Assembly (NCBI RefSeq): GCF_000422845.1
Contig: NZ_KE383933.1
Location: forward strand, 127,600-191,599
Length of the DNA: 64,000 nucleotides
Direction: 5' to 3'
Source: Oceanobacter kriegii DSM 6294
GTDB taxonomy: Bacteria > Pseudomonadota > Gammaproteobacteria > Pseudomonadales > Oceanobacteraceae
Numbering within the stretch: the stretch's first letter is position 1; every line of letters starts with the position of its first letter. Of the stretch, positions 17,343-26,984 are shown in pieces. The position numbers were made by a program, and so were the translations under genes. A model generated the notes under the pieces. The model made no database searches and was not told the DNA's origin. It was given only the letters and a program-made list of their open reading frames with translations.

Positions 17343-18536
17343 TTAAGCCATCGACTTGCCGGTGGTTTCTTCCAGCAACTCCAGCAGTTGGTTCAATTCG
17401 CGGGTATCACCGTGCTCACTCGACATGGCCGAGTCGATTTTTTCCAGCAACTGGGTCAAGCCGTTATCGATCCGAACGCCCTGGTTAAACACCCGGGTGG
17501 TTTCAGAGATACCGGTTTCCATAATCTCCTGAATCGATTTTTCCTGATACTCGTCCATCCCCAAAAACTGCACCGTGTGCTCTACCCCGGCCGCCATGGT
17601 TTCCACCACGCTGGCAATGTCTTGCATAACGTGCTGGTACGAATCATCTACCGTGCGCATTAGCCCGCGCATGGACTCCGCTAACTGCATCACCACCTTG
17701 CTTTCCAGCTGCATGGTGTAGATGTTGTCCAGCGCTTCGATGCGCGCATGAGCCCCCTGCAACAGCGAGAACACGTTGTCCTTGATGGCGCCGTACTTTT
17801 TTGAATCGTTCATTGGCATGTTTTTCACCAACAGCGACACCTTGCCGTAGTTCATGATGGAACGCTTGCCAAAGTCGACGTAACGACCCTGATCACGACA
17901 TTCCATCAGCAGTGCCGATTCCAGCTCCTTGGCCATGCCGTTGGCTTCCATGTTCTTGACCGCGTAGCGACCACGCATTTGCAGGCTGCAATTCAGGCCG
18001 TAGTTTTTCAACGCCTGAAACAGCCTCATGCCCAGTTCATCCAGGTTGTCGCAATTATTCACGTCCAGCAGAAACTGGATGTTAACCCCCAGATCGGAGG
18101 TATCAGACATGGCGATAAACGCCATTTCGTTGGCTTGTTTGAGCTGCACTTTCAGCTGGTCGCTGGCAACCTTGTTGAACATTACCCGGTCAACACGCGC
18201 CCGCAGCTCCTGCATGTCGGTGTCGGTTACATAGTCATCACAACCGGCTTCATAGGCATCCATACGGGAATCCAGGCTGGCACCCGCGCCCATCAGGACC
18301 ACTGGAATATCAGCCCCCTGCTCGGCTTCCTTGATGTGTTTGCAGGCTTCAACGCTGCCCACGGCACCAAAACTGGCAATATCGATCAGTATCATCCTGA
18401 CCTGGGCCAGCTCACGATGCTGTAAGGCGGCTTCTGCTGCGTCGCAATATTCGACCTGATAACCACCGTTCAGGGCAGTTTCTACTTGCTCCAGAGAATG
18501 GGAGGCCAGAATCAGGGCGCTGTAGGGTGTCCTCAT
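17343..18536 (-). CDS. Receiver-domain protein with degenerate phosphorylation site
   Basis: The 397-aa product starts with a CheY-like fold (about 1-125). The phospho-acceptor position is Asp52 (MILIDIASFG), and VVLMGAG and GCDDYVTD follow the usual secondary structure. The acidic pair normally following strand 1 is replaced by ILASHS, and the conserved Lys after strand 5 is missing (YVTDTDM), so normal phosphorylation is doubtful. The remaining 270 residues are mostly helical with no GGDEF, EAL, kinase or DNA-binding motif that I can see. It is separated from the LuxR-family gene by 128 bases on the same strand, which suggests a functional link. Confidence 0.75.
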   Translation of the reverse strand: MRTPYSALILASHSLEQVETALNGGYQVEYCDAAEAALQHRELAQVRMILIDIASFGAVGSVEACKHIKEAEQGADIPVVLMGAGASLDSRMDAYEAGCDDYVTDTDMQELRARVDRVMFNKVASDQLKVQLKQANEMAFIAMSDTSDLGVNIQFLLDVNNCDNLDELGMRLFQALKNYGLNCSLQMRGRYAVKNMEANGMAKELESALLMECRDQGRYVDFGKRSIMNYGKVSLLVKNMPMNDSKKYGAIKDNVFSLLQGAHARIEALDNIYTMQLESKVVMQLAESMRGLMRTVDDSYQHVMQDIASVVETMAAGVEHTVQFLGMDEYQEKSIQEIMETGISETTRVFNQGVRIDNGLTQLLEKIDSAMSSEHGDTRELNQLLELLEETTGKSMA

Positions 18537-18664
18537 GCGTCACGTCCATTTTGGTGTTGGTAACTCTCCCTTAGGTTTAGACGATAGCTTTACAACTTGC
18601 CAATCTGGTCGCTGTTCAAAATACGAGCAAAATTGTTCTATTTTTCCTGGGCAAATACTGATAG

Positions 18665-21262
18665 TTACAACAGTAGCAACTCTTTTGCCTTGCGGATCGC
18701 CTGGGTGCGGTTCTTGACCCCCAGCTTCATATTGATTTTGCGGGCATGGCTTTTGACCGTATGAATCGAGATAAACAACTGGGCGGCAATTTCCTGATTC
18801 GAAGCCCCCTCGGCGATCTTGCGCAACACATCGTGTTCACGGTCACTCAGCTGCACCCGCACCGTGACACTGGCCGGAGTTTCCGATGAGGCAGTCGAGT
18901 TGTACAACTCCGGCAACCAGGCACGGAAGCTCATACCGATGCCCTCATGACGCATGTGATGGCCCAGCTGATTAAACATGTGCTGGCTTTCGGCAATCTG
19001 GTTTTTACCGCGCAGGGCTGCGGCCCGCATCATTTGAATCAACAGCTTGATCAGCGGGCTGGAATTGCAGCGCAGCCACTCATCGACTTCGGTCAGGCAG
19101 TCGTCGTAACGACCGCACAGCAAATACAAACGGGCTCGGGTCGCAGCAACAAAATCCGGCAGCATCGGGAAAATCTCCGGCCGCTGCACATGCGACAGAT
19201 GACGACTGCCCAGCACTTGTTCAATGCCTTCTTCAGCACGGTGATATTTGCCCTGAAAGATCCACACATTGGCCTTCACCAGCATCAGCCAGAGGTATAC
19301 CTCGGTATCAACTCCCCAGCGTTGCATCAGCCGCTCGGCATCGTCCAGACAGTCCAGCGCCTTGCTGGCCTGGCCGTGGGCTGCCAGCTCCATCGCTTGC
19401 AGGCCGTAACCGTAAGTCACCAGCACGTCACCGGATTTGCAGCAGTGGCTGATGCCTTGCTCCAACAGGGTCAGCAAGTGCTTGGGGTCTTCCCCTGTCA
19501 CCCACTGCAAAAACGCCTTGTACAACAGCAAGCGCCCCATCGGCATCGCTGACAGGTGTTCGGGCAGGCTTTGCAAACGTTGAATGCCGCCATCCACCAG
19601 GCTTTTGCTGAACGGGAAATGGCCGCGATGCAGTTCAATACGGGCCTGATCAAACAGCGCCAGGGCTTCCAGCGTCAGGCTGCCATACTGGCGGGAAATA
19701 CTGACGGCGGTGCGATTGCAGGCCCGCGCAGCGTCGAGGTCGGTTTCAGCCAACGCCTGATACGTCAGTGTGCTGGCCATCAAAAAGCGCACGCTGTAGC
19801 GCTCCGGGGGTAACTCTTGCAGCGCTTCGAAGCAAAGGCTGCTGGCCGATTTGCTATTGCCTTTCAGCCGCGCCATATAGCCTTGCAGGGATTTCAGCTC
19901 GGCGGGTTCCAGCTGCTGCCCCTGAGCCAGGTGGCGTAGCAACGACTCAGCCCGGCGCAGTCGGTAGGTCAGCATCCAGGCCCAACAGGCCAGCTGCATC
20001 AAGCGTGGTGATTGACGCAGAACGATCTCACCAGCGCGATCACACCAGTCCACCAGCCCGGCAATATCCAGACTGGCCAGCAAGGCTTCAGCACGGGTTT
20101 CCACCCACACCGCCAAGCCACCGTGAATGGCCGAACGCTGACCATGCTCCAGCGCCTGCACAGGCTGCTGGTGTTTGTCATACCACTCAAAAGCCCGCTG
20201 ATGCCAGATCTCCTGATCCCGTTCGGTCACAGCGGCAGCCGCCACCTCGACAAAGGCCGGTTCCAGTTCGGCCCAATTGACCCGCTCCTGCGCCACCAGA
20301 AAACCGCTGCGCACCATGGATTGCATCAGGTCCCGACAGGCGTAGCCGTTAACATGCGACAATAGCCCTTCGCACACCGGCCCCAGCACCGCCGCCTGTT
20401 GTAACAAGCGGCGTTCTTCGCGACTGATGCCTGCCAGAGTGTCGGTCAGCCAGTAATCCTGCAATTCAAAATTGGCCAGCCCGACCGACACCGTGGCCAG
20501 ATTCCCCGAGGCACGTAAACACGCCGTCCAGATAGCAATCGCGGCGGGCCAGCCGTGAAACCGTTGATCCAGCAGTCGTTGATCGTCGCTGTCCAACGCC
20601 AGCTGCTGCCCTTGCAGCCAATGCTCGGTATCCTCCCGACTCCAGCGCAGCTGCTGAATACCAATATGGGTAACGTCTTCAGCCATCAAAATTGCCGTCG
20701 CCGATGTTGGCAACGCCCGTGAAGCCACCACCAACGACAATGCCGCAGGTTGCAATCGAATCAGTTCACACAGCAACCGCCATCCGCTGACGTCCATCAG
20801 ATGGGCGTCGTCGAGACAAAGACAGTATTCCAGCGGCTTACGGGCACTGTCCGAGGCTTGTTGCAATAACGCCGTCCAGCAGCCCAATAATCCAAGGGTG
20901 CCTGAACGAGGCTGCCAGCTTTGGCGAGCTTGTTGCGCCAGTTGCAGCGCCTGCTCGGAGCCGTCCAGGTGCATTAACAGCGGCAGCAGCTCGTTGTCAG
21001 AATCGCCAAACTCACAATTGATCCAGACCACCTTACGGCCACTGCTCTGACGGACCTGATAATAGCGCCGCAGCCATTCCGATTTACCAAATCCAGCAGG
21101 GGCCTGAACCCACACCAGAGCAGCAGACGTTGCGATATTCGCGTCCGGTTCGGCACGCTGAAGCGGCACCCGTGGCGCATTGGCGGGGCGATGACGAGCG
21201 GGCAAATTCAATGCGCCCGTCGCAGAGGCGAGCGGTTCTTGATCGGAGGGTGATGCGTACAT
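18665..21262 (-). CDS. LAL/MalT-type LuxR-family transcriptional regulator
   Basis: This large 865-aa protein carries an N-terminal STAND-type ATPase: Walker A APAGFGKSEW near residues 54-63 and a Walker B-like CLCLDDAHLMD. A long helical repeat region resembling the TPR-like MalT sensor follows. The C-terminal LuxR helix-turn-helix is LSDREHDVLRKIAEGASNQ with SIHTVKSHARKIN. The size is close to MalT (901 aa) and AlkS. The family activates transcription when an inducer and ATP bind. The inducer is unknown; an alkane role as for AlkS is only a possibility, as no alkane genes are in the window. Confidence 0.92.
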   Translation of the reverse strand: MYASPSDQEPLASATGALNLPARHRPANAPRVPLQRAEPDANIATSAALVWVQAPAGFGKSEWLRRYYQVRQSSGRKVVWINCEFGDSDNELLPLLMHLDGSEQALQLAQQARQSWQPRSGTLGLLGCWTALLQQASDSARKPLEYCLCLDDAHLMDVSGWRLLCELIRLQPAALSLVVASRALPTSATAILMAEDVTHIGIQQLRWSREDTEHWLQGQQLALDSDDQRLLDQRFHGWPAAIAIWTACLRASGNLATVSVGLANFELQDYWLTDTLAGISREERRLLQQAAVLGPVCEGLLSHVNGYACRDLMQSMVRSGFLVAQERVNWAELEPAFVEVAAAAVTERDQEIWHQRAFEWYDKHQQPVQALEHGQRSAIHGGLAVWVETRAEALLASLDIAGLVDWCDRAGEIVLRQSPRLMQLACWAWMLTYRLRRAESLLRHLAQGQQLEPAELKSLQGYMARLKGNSKSASSLCFEALQELPPERYSVRFLMASTLTYQALAETDLDAARACNRTAVSISRQYGSLTLEALALFDQARIELHRGHFPFSKSLVDGGIQRLQSLPEHLSAMPMGRLLLYKAFLQWVTGEDPKHLLTLLEQGISHCCKSGDVLVTYGYGLQAMELAAHGQASKALDCLDDAERLMQRWGVDTEVYLWLMLVKANVWIFQGKYHRAEEGIEQVLGSRHLSHVQRPEIFPMLPDFVAATRARLYLLCGRYDDCLTEVDEWLRCNSSPLIKLLIQMMRAAALRGKNQIAESQHMFNQLGHHMRHEGIGMSFRAWLPELYNSTASSETPASVTVRVQLSDREHDVLRKIAEGASNQEIAAQLFISIHTVKSHARKINMKLGVKNRTQAIRKAKELLLL

Positions 21263-21572
21263 GGCTGCCGTGCCTGACGTTATTATTGTTCGCCAAGAGT
21301 ATCACCACAGCCACTGGCGCGTGTCATGTCGTGCAGAAGATGAATGGCAGTTATGGGTAATTTTGTTCGTTCTGGTGATTGTTTGGTTCGATGAGGTAAA
21401 GCCCAAACGCTGACCACGCCATACAAGGTTGTGGAGCAAACCGGGAGTGGAACGACAGAAAAGGAATGAGTGGAACGACAGAAAAGGAATAGGAGAAAGG
21501 CAGAGTTAAAAGGACAGGATCAACAGGTTAGAATCGGAAACCACCGCAGCCGGTGGTTCCCTGAATCAGCGA
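21263..21572. other. Intergenic region between grxD and the LAL regulator
   Basis: No convincing gene in 310 bases. It contains a 23-bp-period tandem duplication (21446-21490) and a hairpin GGAAACCACCG/CGGTGGTTCC (21536-21560) just after the grxD stop. The hairpin may act as a weak terminator; its U tail is poor. Confidence 0.6.
21446..21490. repeat. Two tandem copies of a 22-bp sequence
   Basis: The 22-bp sequence starting AGTGGAACGACAG occurs at 21446-21467 and again, identically, at 21469-21490, separated by one base. Confidence 0.95.
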
Positions 21573-21893
21573 TCAGGCTTCTGGAGCAGCTTCTTCCAGC
21601 AGGGTTTTCAGTTCACCCTTTTCGAACATCTCGGTCACGATGTCACAACCGCCAACCAGCTCACCGTTTACCCACAGCTGCGGGAACGTAGGCCAGTTTG
21701 CATATACCGGCAAATTGGTACGAATTTCCGGGTTGGACAGCACGTCAACGTACGCGAACTTCTGACCACATTCCATCACCGCCTGCACAGTGCGAGCAGA
21801 GAAACCACACATAGGCTGGTTAGGAGAACCTTTCATGTACAGCAGGATGGTGTTGTTCTCAATCTGGTCTTTGATGACGTCCATAATTTCCAT
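21573..21893 (-). CDS. grxD: Monothiol glutaredoxin, Grx4 family
   Basis: This 106-aa protein has the Grx4 pattern: ILLYMKGSPNQPMCGFSART with the monothiol CGFS site, FAYVDVLSNPEIR, NWPTFPQLWVNGELVGGCDIV. Such proteins bind a 2Fe-2S cluster with glutathione and deliver it to partners. The length is slightly less than E. coli GrxD (115 aa), with a shorter tail. The start is ATG at 21893 after an AGAGAGA sequence. It is monocistronic by layout. Confidence 0.97.
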   Translation of the reverse strand: MEIMDVIKDQIENNTILLYMKGSPNQPMCGFSARTVQAVMECGQKFAYVDVLSNPEIRTNLPVYANWPTFPQLWVNGELVGGCDIVTEMFEKGELKTLLEEAAPEA

Positions 21894-22057
21894 GGTGATG
21901 TCTCTCTTTTAGCAAGGCATTAATCGATTCTTGTGGAATATGGGGATGATGCCCGGTGTTTCAAGCGACCGCCCCCGCACACATTCCGGATTGATTCTGA
22001 GAATACCACAGAGTCGAATATTCCCGACAGTTGCGCTTGGGCTTTCAGTATTAGCCG

Positions 22058-22756
22058 TCAGTCCCACCCCTGAATCAGCAAACTGTCGTCAGCGTCCAGT
22101 GAAATCCCATGCTTAACATCCAACAAGGGTGCCATGCTCAAAGGCTCCCCTTGAGGGGTACAGCCGCGAAATACTACCACCCGGCTGCGACCATCCTGCC
22201 AGCGTTCAATCAGCTCGGCGGGTAGCCTGATTTCACACGACTGCCGTGCTTTGAACATCCACTCCCGCGCCGACGCTTGTGGCGATAACCGCAACCGCTC
22301 TACCGTGACAGGAAACCGCTGCTCCAAGGGTTCAAGCCCCTCGCACTCAATCCCCTCGCAAGCAAGACGTTCAAACCCTCGGTCGTCGTCATGGAAGCCA
22401 ACGCCAAACCGCAACTCAGGTAGGCTTCCGGACAAGTCCGCAGTAGCCAGCGACACCGGTTCAACAACGTCAAAGCCCATTTGCCGGGTCAGCGCCATCA
22501 GCCAATCACGATGAGCCGGATACGCATCGCTGTGCATCAGTGCCACCCGAACCTGGGTGTATCCCAACCGCCGAGCCTGCATCAACTGCAAGGCCAGCGT
22601 TTCCGGTTGTAAAGCCCGCACGACGCTGCCATCCGGCAAGATCCGCTCATCGGCTTCCAGAATCATGTCGTTGGCGTGGGTCAGAGGTGCAACGCTGCCG
22701 CGCAGGCCGTAGCTGGTGATCCAGACAATGGGGAGATGATCAGGTGAAGTGGTCAT
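22058..22756 (-). CDS. Hypothetical protein with a hydantoinase/oxoprolinase-like segment
   Basis: I take ATG 22756 as start; a GTG ten codons upstream (22786) is possible and neither has a clear ribosome site. In the 232-aa product the segment DERILPDGSVVRAL with ARRLGYTQVRVALMHSDAYPAHRDWL closely resembles a subdomain of hydantoinase A/5-oxoprolinase. The ATPase-like GGTFTD site and most of the usual 650-plus residues are missing. The remainder is unfamiliar. It may be a divergent accessory protein or a remnant. No partner HyuB gene is nearby. Confidence 0.55.
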   Translation of the reverse strand: MTTSPDHLPIVWITSYGLRGSVAPLTHANDMILEADERILPDGSVVRALQPETLALQLMQARRLGYTQVRVALMHSDAYPAHRDWLMALTRQMGFDVVEPVSLATADLSGSLPELRFGVGFHDDDRGFERLACEGIECEGLEPLEQRFPVTVERLRLSPQASAREWMFKARQSCEIRLPAELIERWQDGRSRVVVFRGCTPQGEPLSMAPLLDVKHGISLDADDSLLIQGWD

Positions 22757-22936
22757 GGAGCAAAGACAGGCTCTAACAAAAGGCACACATTAAAGGCATA
22801 CGTTAACAAAGAGGGATGGTTTGGGACACTTTTCCCTCTCTGCTCTGTCCTCTCGGCTATTCCTTTATCACAGCCTTTGGAACAGCCTCAGCCTAACCCT
22901 TATTACAGACTCAGTCAGAACCACTATCGGGTTTTA

Positions 22937-23581
22937 TCAAGGCATATGCGCAACGTAAGAGGCGACATCTTTCAGTTGTTGCTCGGTCAGGTTCTGCACC
23001 ACCGCGACCATCGGTGATTGCGCACGCTCCGGGTTTTTGGAGAGGAAATTCAGCAGCGTGGTTTCCAGGTATTCGTAGGGCTGACCGGCAATGCGCGGGT
23101 ATTCGCGGGAGCCGTGGGCAGACTGCCCATGGCAGGCGAAACACATGGAATCGTACAGCTGCTTACCCTGATCAGACGGTGCAACCGGTTGCTGGCGGGG
23201 CTTCACTTCCTTGTCGGCAAAATACAGTGCAATCGCCACCCGCTCCTTGTCGGTCAATTGCTTGGCCAGTTTGCTCATCACGTAATCCTTGCGAATACCG
23301 TTGGCAAAATGCTCAAACTGGGTAAACAGGTAGGCGGCGTTCTGGCTGGCCAGATTGGGAATGTAATCACGTTTGCTGTTGCCGTCCCGACCGTGACAGG
23401 AAAAACACAGGATGCCGCGCTCTTCCCCTTGCACGATCGCAGCCTGATGGGCTTGCTCGTTTTGTTCAATATGGATCATGTCACGAATCAGCTCGTCGAC
23501 CGTCTCATCTGCGACGACCCGGGCGCTGAAAATACTTACCAACAAACCAGTAAACAGAAAGATCGCACGGCGGTTCTTCAT
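22937..23581 (-). CDS. Diheme cytochrome c (c4-like)
   Basis: The 214-aa product has a Sec signal peptide (IFLFTGLLVSIFSARVVA, cleaved near residue 24) and two heme c sites, CFSCH and CFACH, about 90 residues apart. Each is followed by cytochrome c4-type surroundings (PNLASQNAAYLFTQ and YPRIAGQPYEYL), and Met ligands are likely in YVMSKLAKQL and SPMVAVVQ. It is a periplasmic electron carrier, typically to terminal oxidases. The start is ATG 23581. No other respiratory gene is adjacent. Confidence 0.93.
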   Translation of the reverse strand: MKNRRAIFLFTGLLVSIFSARVVADETVDELIRDMIHIEQNEQAHQAAIVQGEERGILCFSCHGRDGNSKRDYIPNLASQNAAYLFTQFEHFANGIRKDYVMSKLAKQLTDKERVAIALYFADKEVKPRQQPVAPSDQGKQLYDSMCFACHGQSAHGSREYPRIAGQPYEYLETTLLNFLSKNPERAQSPMVAVVQNLTEQQLKDVASYVAHMP

Positions 23582-23878
23582 TGATCATCAAACTCCTTTA
23601 TCCGGACGGCTAACTTAACGACACAGCCGCCACCGACCAAGAGAAAACCCGCCCTCCACAGCCATTAGTTGAACACTGAATGACCTGTATCAAAATTCGT
23701 CAGACCAATTGTCATGATGTCCCGTAATCGCCCGGCCAGCGCCCCACCAAGACACGACCGCCTTCGCCCTGAAGGCCCGCAACACAGAGTATTTACCGGA
23801 TTCGAGTGTCGCCTTTGAAAGTGATCGGGTAGACTGTCCGCCTTCTTTTATTCACGCACTGATTGTTTACAAGCCGAC
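23582..23878. other. Divergent promoter region, cytochrome c / leuS
   Basis: About 300 bases between the divergent cytochrome gene and leuS. I see no additional gene or clear operator. Confidence 0.5.
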
Positions 23879-26461
23879 ATGATGCAAGAAACCTACGTAC
23901 CCCATGAAATTGAGCCTGCTGTCCAGCAACAGTGGGACGAAAACCAGGTGTTTAAAGCCGTTGTCGACAGCAACAAAGAGAAGTTCTACTGCCTGTCGAT
24001 GTTCCCGTACCCAAGCGGCCGACTACACATGGGTCACGTACGTAACTACACCATCGGTGACGTGATCTCCCGCTACCAGCGCATGCAAGGCAAGAACGTG
24101 ATGCAGCCTATGGGCTGGGACGCGTTTGGCCTGCCTGCTGAAAACGCTGCGATCAAGAACAAGACCGCACCGGCGAAGTGGACCAAAGAGAACATTGCCT
24201 ACATGAAGAACCAGCTGAAATCGCTGGGCTTCGGTTACGACTGGGACCGTGAAATCGCCACCTGCGATCCGGACTACTACCGTTGGGAACAGTGGTTCTT
24301 CACCAAGCTGATCGACAAGGATCTGGCTTACAAGAAAGTCTCCGCGGTGAACTGGTGTCCACACGACCAGACCGTACTGGCCAACGAACAGGTGATCGAA
24401 GGCTGCTGCTGGCGTTGTGATACCCCGGTTGAGCGCAAGGAAATCCCGCAGTGGTTTATCCGCATCACCGCTTACGCCGAAGAGCTGCTGAACGATCTGG
24501 ATCAGCTGGATGGCTGGCCTGAGCAGGTAAAAACCATGCAGCGCAACTGGATTGGCAAATCCCGTGGCGTGCAGTTCAAGTTTGATCTGGCCGGTCGTGA
24601 CGACCAGCTGGAAGTGTACACCACCCGTCCTGACACCCTGATGGGCGTGAGCTACGTCGCTGTGGCTGCTGGTCACCCGCTGGCCAAGGAAGCCGCCGCC
24701 AACAACCCGGAACTGGCCGCCTTCATTGAAGAGTGCCAGAAGTCCGGTACCGCCGAAGCGGACGTTGCCACCAAGGAAAAGAAAGGCCTGAAGACCGGCT
24801 TCAAAGCCATTCACCCACTGAATGGCAAGGAAGTGGATGTTTGGGTAGCCAACTTCGTACTGATGGAATTTGGCACCGGCGCCGTGATGGCGGTTCCAGC
24901 CCACGACCAGCGTGACTGGGAATTCGCCCAGCAGTACGGCATTGATATCCAGCAGGTGATTGAGCCAGCAGCGGGTGAAGAGATCGACCTGACCGCAGCG
25001 GCCTACACCGAAAAAGGCAAGCTGGTGAATTCCGGTGAATTCGACGGCCTGGAATTTGAAGCCGCCTTTGATGCCGTTGCCGCCAAACTGGCCGAGCTCG
25101 GCAAAGGCGAAATCAAGGTGAACTACCGCCTGCGCGACTGGGGCGTAAGCCGCCAGCGTTACTGGGGCGCACCGATTCCGGTGATCCGCACCGCCGATGA
25201 CAAGATGGTTCCAACCCCAGCGGACATGCTGCCGGTTGAGCTGCCAACCGACGTTGTGATGGACGGTGTGAACTCACCAATCAAGAACAACCCGGATTTT
25301 GAAAACATCACCCTGAACGGTGAAAGCGCGTTCCGCGAAACCGATACCTTCGACACCTTTATGGAGTCTTCCTGGTACTTCGCTCGTTACTGCTCGCCAA
25401 AAGCCGACCAGATGCTGGACCCAACCGAAGCCAACTACTGGCTGCCGGTAGACCAGTACATCGGTGGTATCGAACACGCGATTCTGCACCTGCTGTATTC
25501 CCGCTTCTTCCACAAACTGCTGCGTGATGCCGGTCTGGTGGAAAGCGACGAGCCATTCAAATCCCTGCTGTGTCAGGGCATGGTGCTGGCTGACGCCTTC
25601 TACTACACCAATGAAAACGGCGGCAAAGAGTGGGTTAACCCAACCGAAGTCGACGTTGAGCGTAACGACAAGGGCGGCATGGCCTCTGCCAAGCGCAAGA
25701 CCGACGGTCTGGAGCTGAGCTACGCTGGCATGAGCAAGATGTCGAAGTCGAAGAACAACGGCGTCGATCCGCAGGAAGCCATCCAACAGTACGGTGCCGA
25801 CACCGTGCGTGTGTACACCATGTTCGCAGCGCCACCAGAGCAAACCCTGGAATGGGCTGACTCCGGCGTGCAGGGCGTGCAGCGCTTCCTGCAGCGTGTA
25901 TGGCGTCTGGCGTTCGAGCTGAAGCAGCACGAAGCGGTATCTGTTGCTGCCGACCAGCTGCCAAAAGCCGACAAGGACGCCCGTCGCAAACTGCACGAAA
26001 CCATCGCCAAGGCATCTGATGACATTGGTCGTCGCTACAACTTCAATACCGGCATCGCTGCCATCATGGAGTTGATGAAGACCCTGACCAAGCTCGACCT
26101 GACCGTCGACAGCAGCCGCTCTGTGGCAGCCGAAGCTCTGGATGCCATCGTCCGTATGCTGAGCCCAATGGCTCCGCACATGACCCAGCAACTGTGGACC
26201 GAGTTCGGTAACGAAGGCCTGGTGGTCGACGCTGCATGGCCTGCTGTGGATGAGTCCGCACTGGTGGCCGACAGCATTCAGCTGATCGTTCAGGTCAACG
26301 GCAAGCTGCGCGCCAAGCTGGAAGCCCCGGCCTCTGCCGGCAAGGATGAGCTGGAAGCCATGGCCATGTCCGACGAAGCGGTACAACGCCAGATCGAAGG
26401 CAAGACCGTTCGCAAGGTCATCGTGGTACCGGGCAAACTGGTCAACATCGTGGCCAACTGA
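23879..26461 (+). CDS. leuS: Leucyl-tRNA synthetase
   Basis: This 860-aa protein is the same length as E. coli LeuS. The HIGH-type motif is in [15 protein letters not shown] and the KMSKS motif in [14 protein letters not shown]. The editing domain contains [15 protein letters not shown] and [15 protein letters not shown]. It attaches leucine to tRNA-Leu in the cytoplasm. Two adjacent ATGs (23879, 23882) are possible starts; the family usually begins MQE, favouring the second by one residue. It leads the conserved group leuS-lptE-holA. Confidence 0.98.
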   Translation: MMQETYVPHEIEPAVQQQWDENQVFKAVVDSNKEKFYCLSMFPYPSGRLHMGHVRNYTIGDVISRYQRMQGKNVMQPMGWDAFGLPAENAAIKNKTAPAKWTKENIAYMKNQLKSLGFGYDWDREIATCDPDYYRWEQWFFTKLIDKDLAYKKVSAVNWCPHDQTVLANEQVIEGCCWRCDTPVERKEIPQWFIRITAYAEELLNDLDQLDGWPEQVKTMQRNWIGKSRGVQFKFDLAGRDDQLEVYTTRPDTLMGVSYVAVAAGHPLAKEAAANNPELAAFIEECQKSGTAEADVATKEKKGLKTGFKAIHPLNGKEVDVWVANFVLMEFGTGAVMAVPAHDQRDWEFAQQYGIDIQQVIEPAAGEEIDLTAAAYTEKGKLVNSGEFDGLEFEAAFDAVAAKLAELGKGEIKVNYRLRDWGVSRQRYWGAPIPVIRTADDKMVPTPADMLPVELPTDVVMDGVNSPIKNNPDFENITLNGESAFRETDTFDTFMESSWYFARYCSPKADQMLDPTEANYWLPVDQYIGGIEHAILHLLYSRFFHKLLRDAGLVESDEPFKSLLCQGMVLADAFYYTNENGGKEWVNPTEVDVERNDKGGMASAKRKTDGLELSYAGMSKMSKSKNNGVDPQEAIQQYGADTVRVYTMFAAPPEQTLEWADSGVQGVQRFLQRVWRLAFELKQHEAVSVAADQLPKADKDARRKLHETIAKASDDIGRRYNFNTGIAAIMELMKTLTKLDLTVDSSRSVAAEALDAIVRMLSPMAPHMTQQLWTEFGNEGLVVDAAWPAVDESALVADSIQLIVQVNGKLRAKLEAPASAGKDELEAMAMSDEAVQRQIEGKTVRKVIVVPGKLVNIVAN

Positions 26462-26473
26462 TCGGGATATTCC

Positions 26474-26983
26474 GTGAGCTTTCTGACATCACGTTTGAAA
26501 AATGCCACCGCCCTGCTGCTGACACTGTGCCTTGCCACCGTGCTCAGCAGCTGTGGCTGGCAGCTGCGGGGGCAACACCAGCCTCCGGCGGCCTACAAGG
26601 TACTGACCCTGAACAGCAGTCTTTCCGACGCCAACCAGCTGCAACTGAGCTACCGGCTCAATGAAGGCGGCTGGATCGTTAAAGACACCCCTGCCGACAG
26701 CCAGGCCTTGTTAAACCTCGACAAGCTCAACATCCGTCAGCGTACCCAAACCATCAACAGTGCCGGTGAAGTGGCCGAGTACGAACTGGTGGGCCAACTG
26801 ACAGGACAACTGGTCTCCCAACATGGCGACGTGACGCCCATCAGCATCACCACCCAGGTGTGGTACGACAACGACGTGACGCGTGTTGCCGCCACCCAGT
26901 TGGAAAAAGAAGCCCGCACCCGCGAACTGGTCGACAAGCTGTTCAACCTGTTGATCCTGCGTCTGCAAAGCGTCGACAACTGA
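26474..26983 (+). CDS. lptE: LPS-assembly lipoprotein LptE
   Basis: Starting at GTG 26474, 12 bases after leuS, the 169-aa product has a lipoprotein signal with lipobox LSSC (Cys at about residue 27), followed by GWQLRG, typical of LptE/RlpB. It forms the outer-membrane plug complex with LptD that places LPS on the surface. The position between leuS and holA is the standard gammaproteobacterial arrangement. Confidence 0.95.
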   Translation: MSFLTSRLKNATALLLTLCLATVLSSCGWQLRGQHQPPAAYKVLTLNSSLSDANQLQLSYRLNEGGWIVKDTPADSQALLNLDKLNIRQRTQTINSAGEVAEYELVGQLTGQLVSQHGDVTPISITTQVWYDNDVTRVAATQLEKEARTRELVDKLFNLLILRLQSVDN

Positions 26984-26984
26984 T

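Noticed and set aside
18901-19530. TTGTACAA-type motifs inside the LAL regulator gene
   Set aside because: They are in coding sequence (Leu-Tyr-Asn type codons) and not near a start, so likely chance occurrences.
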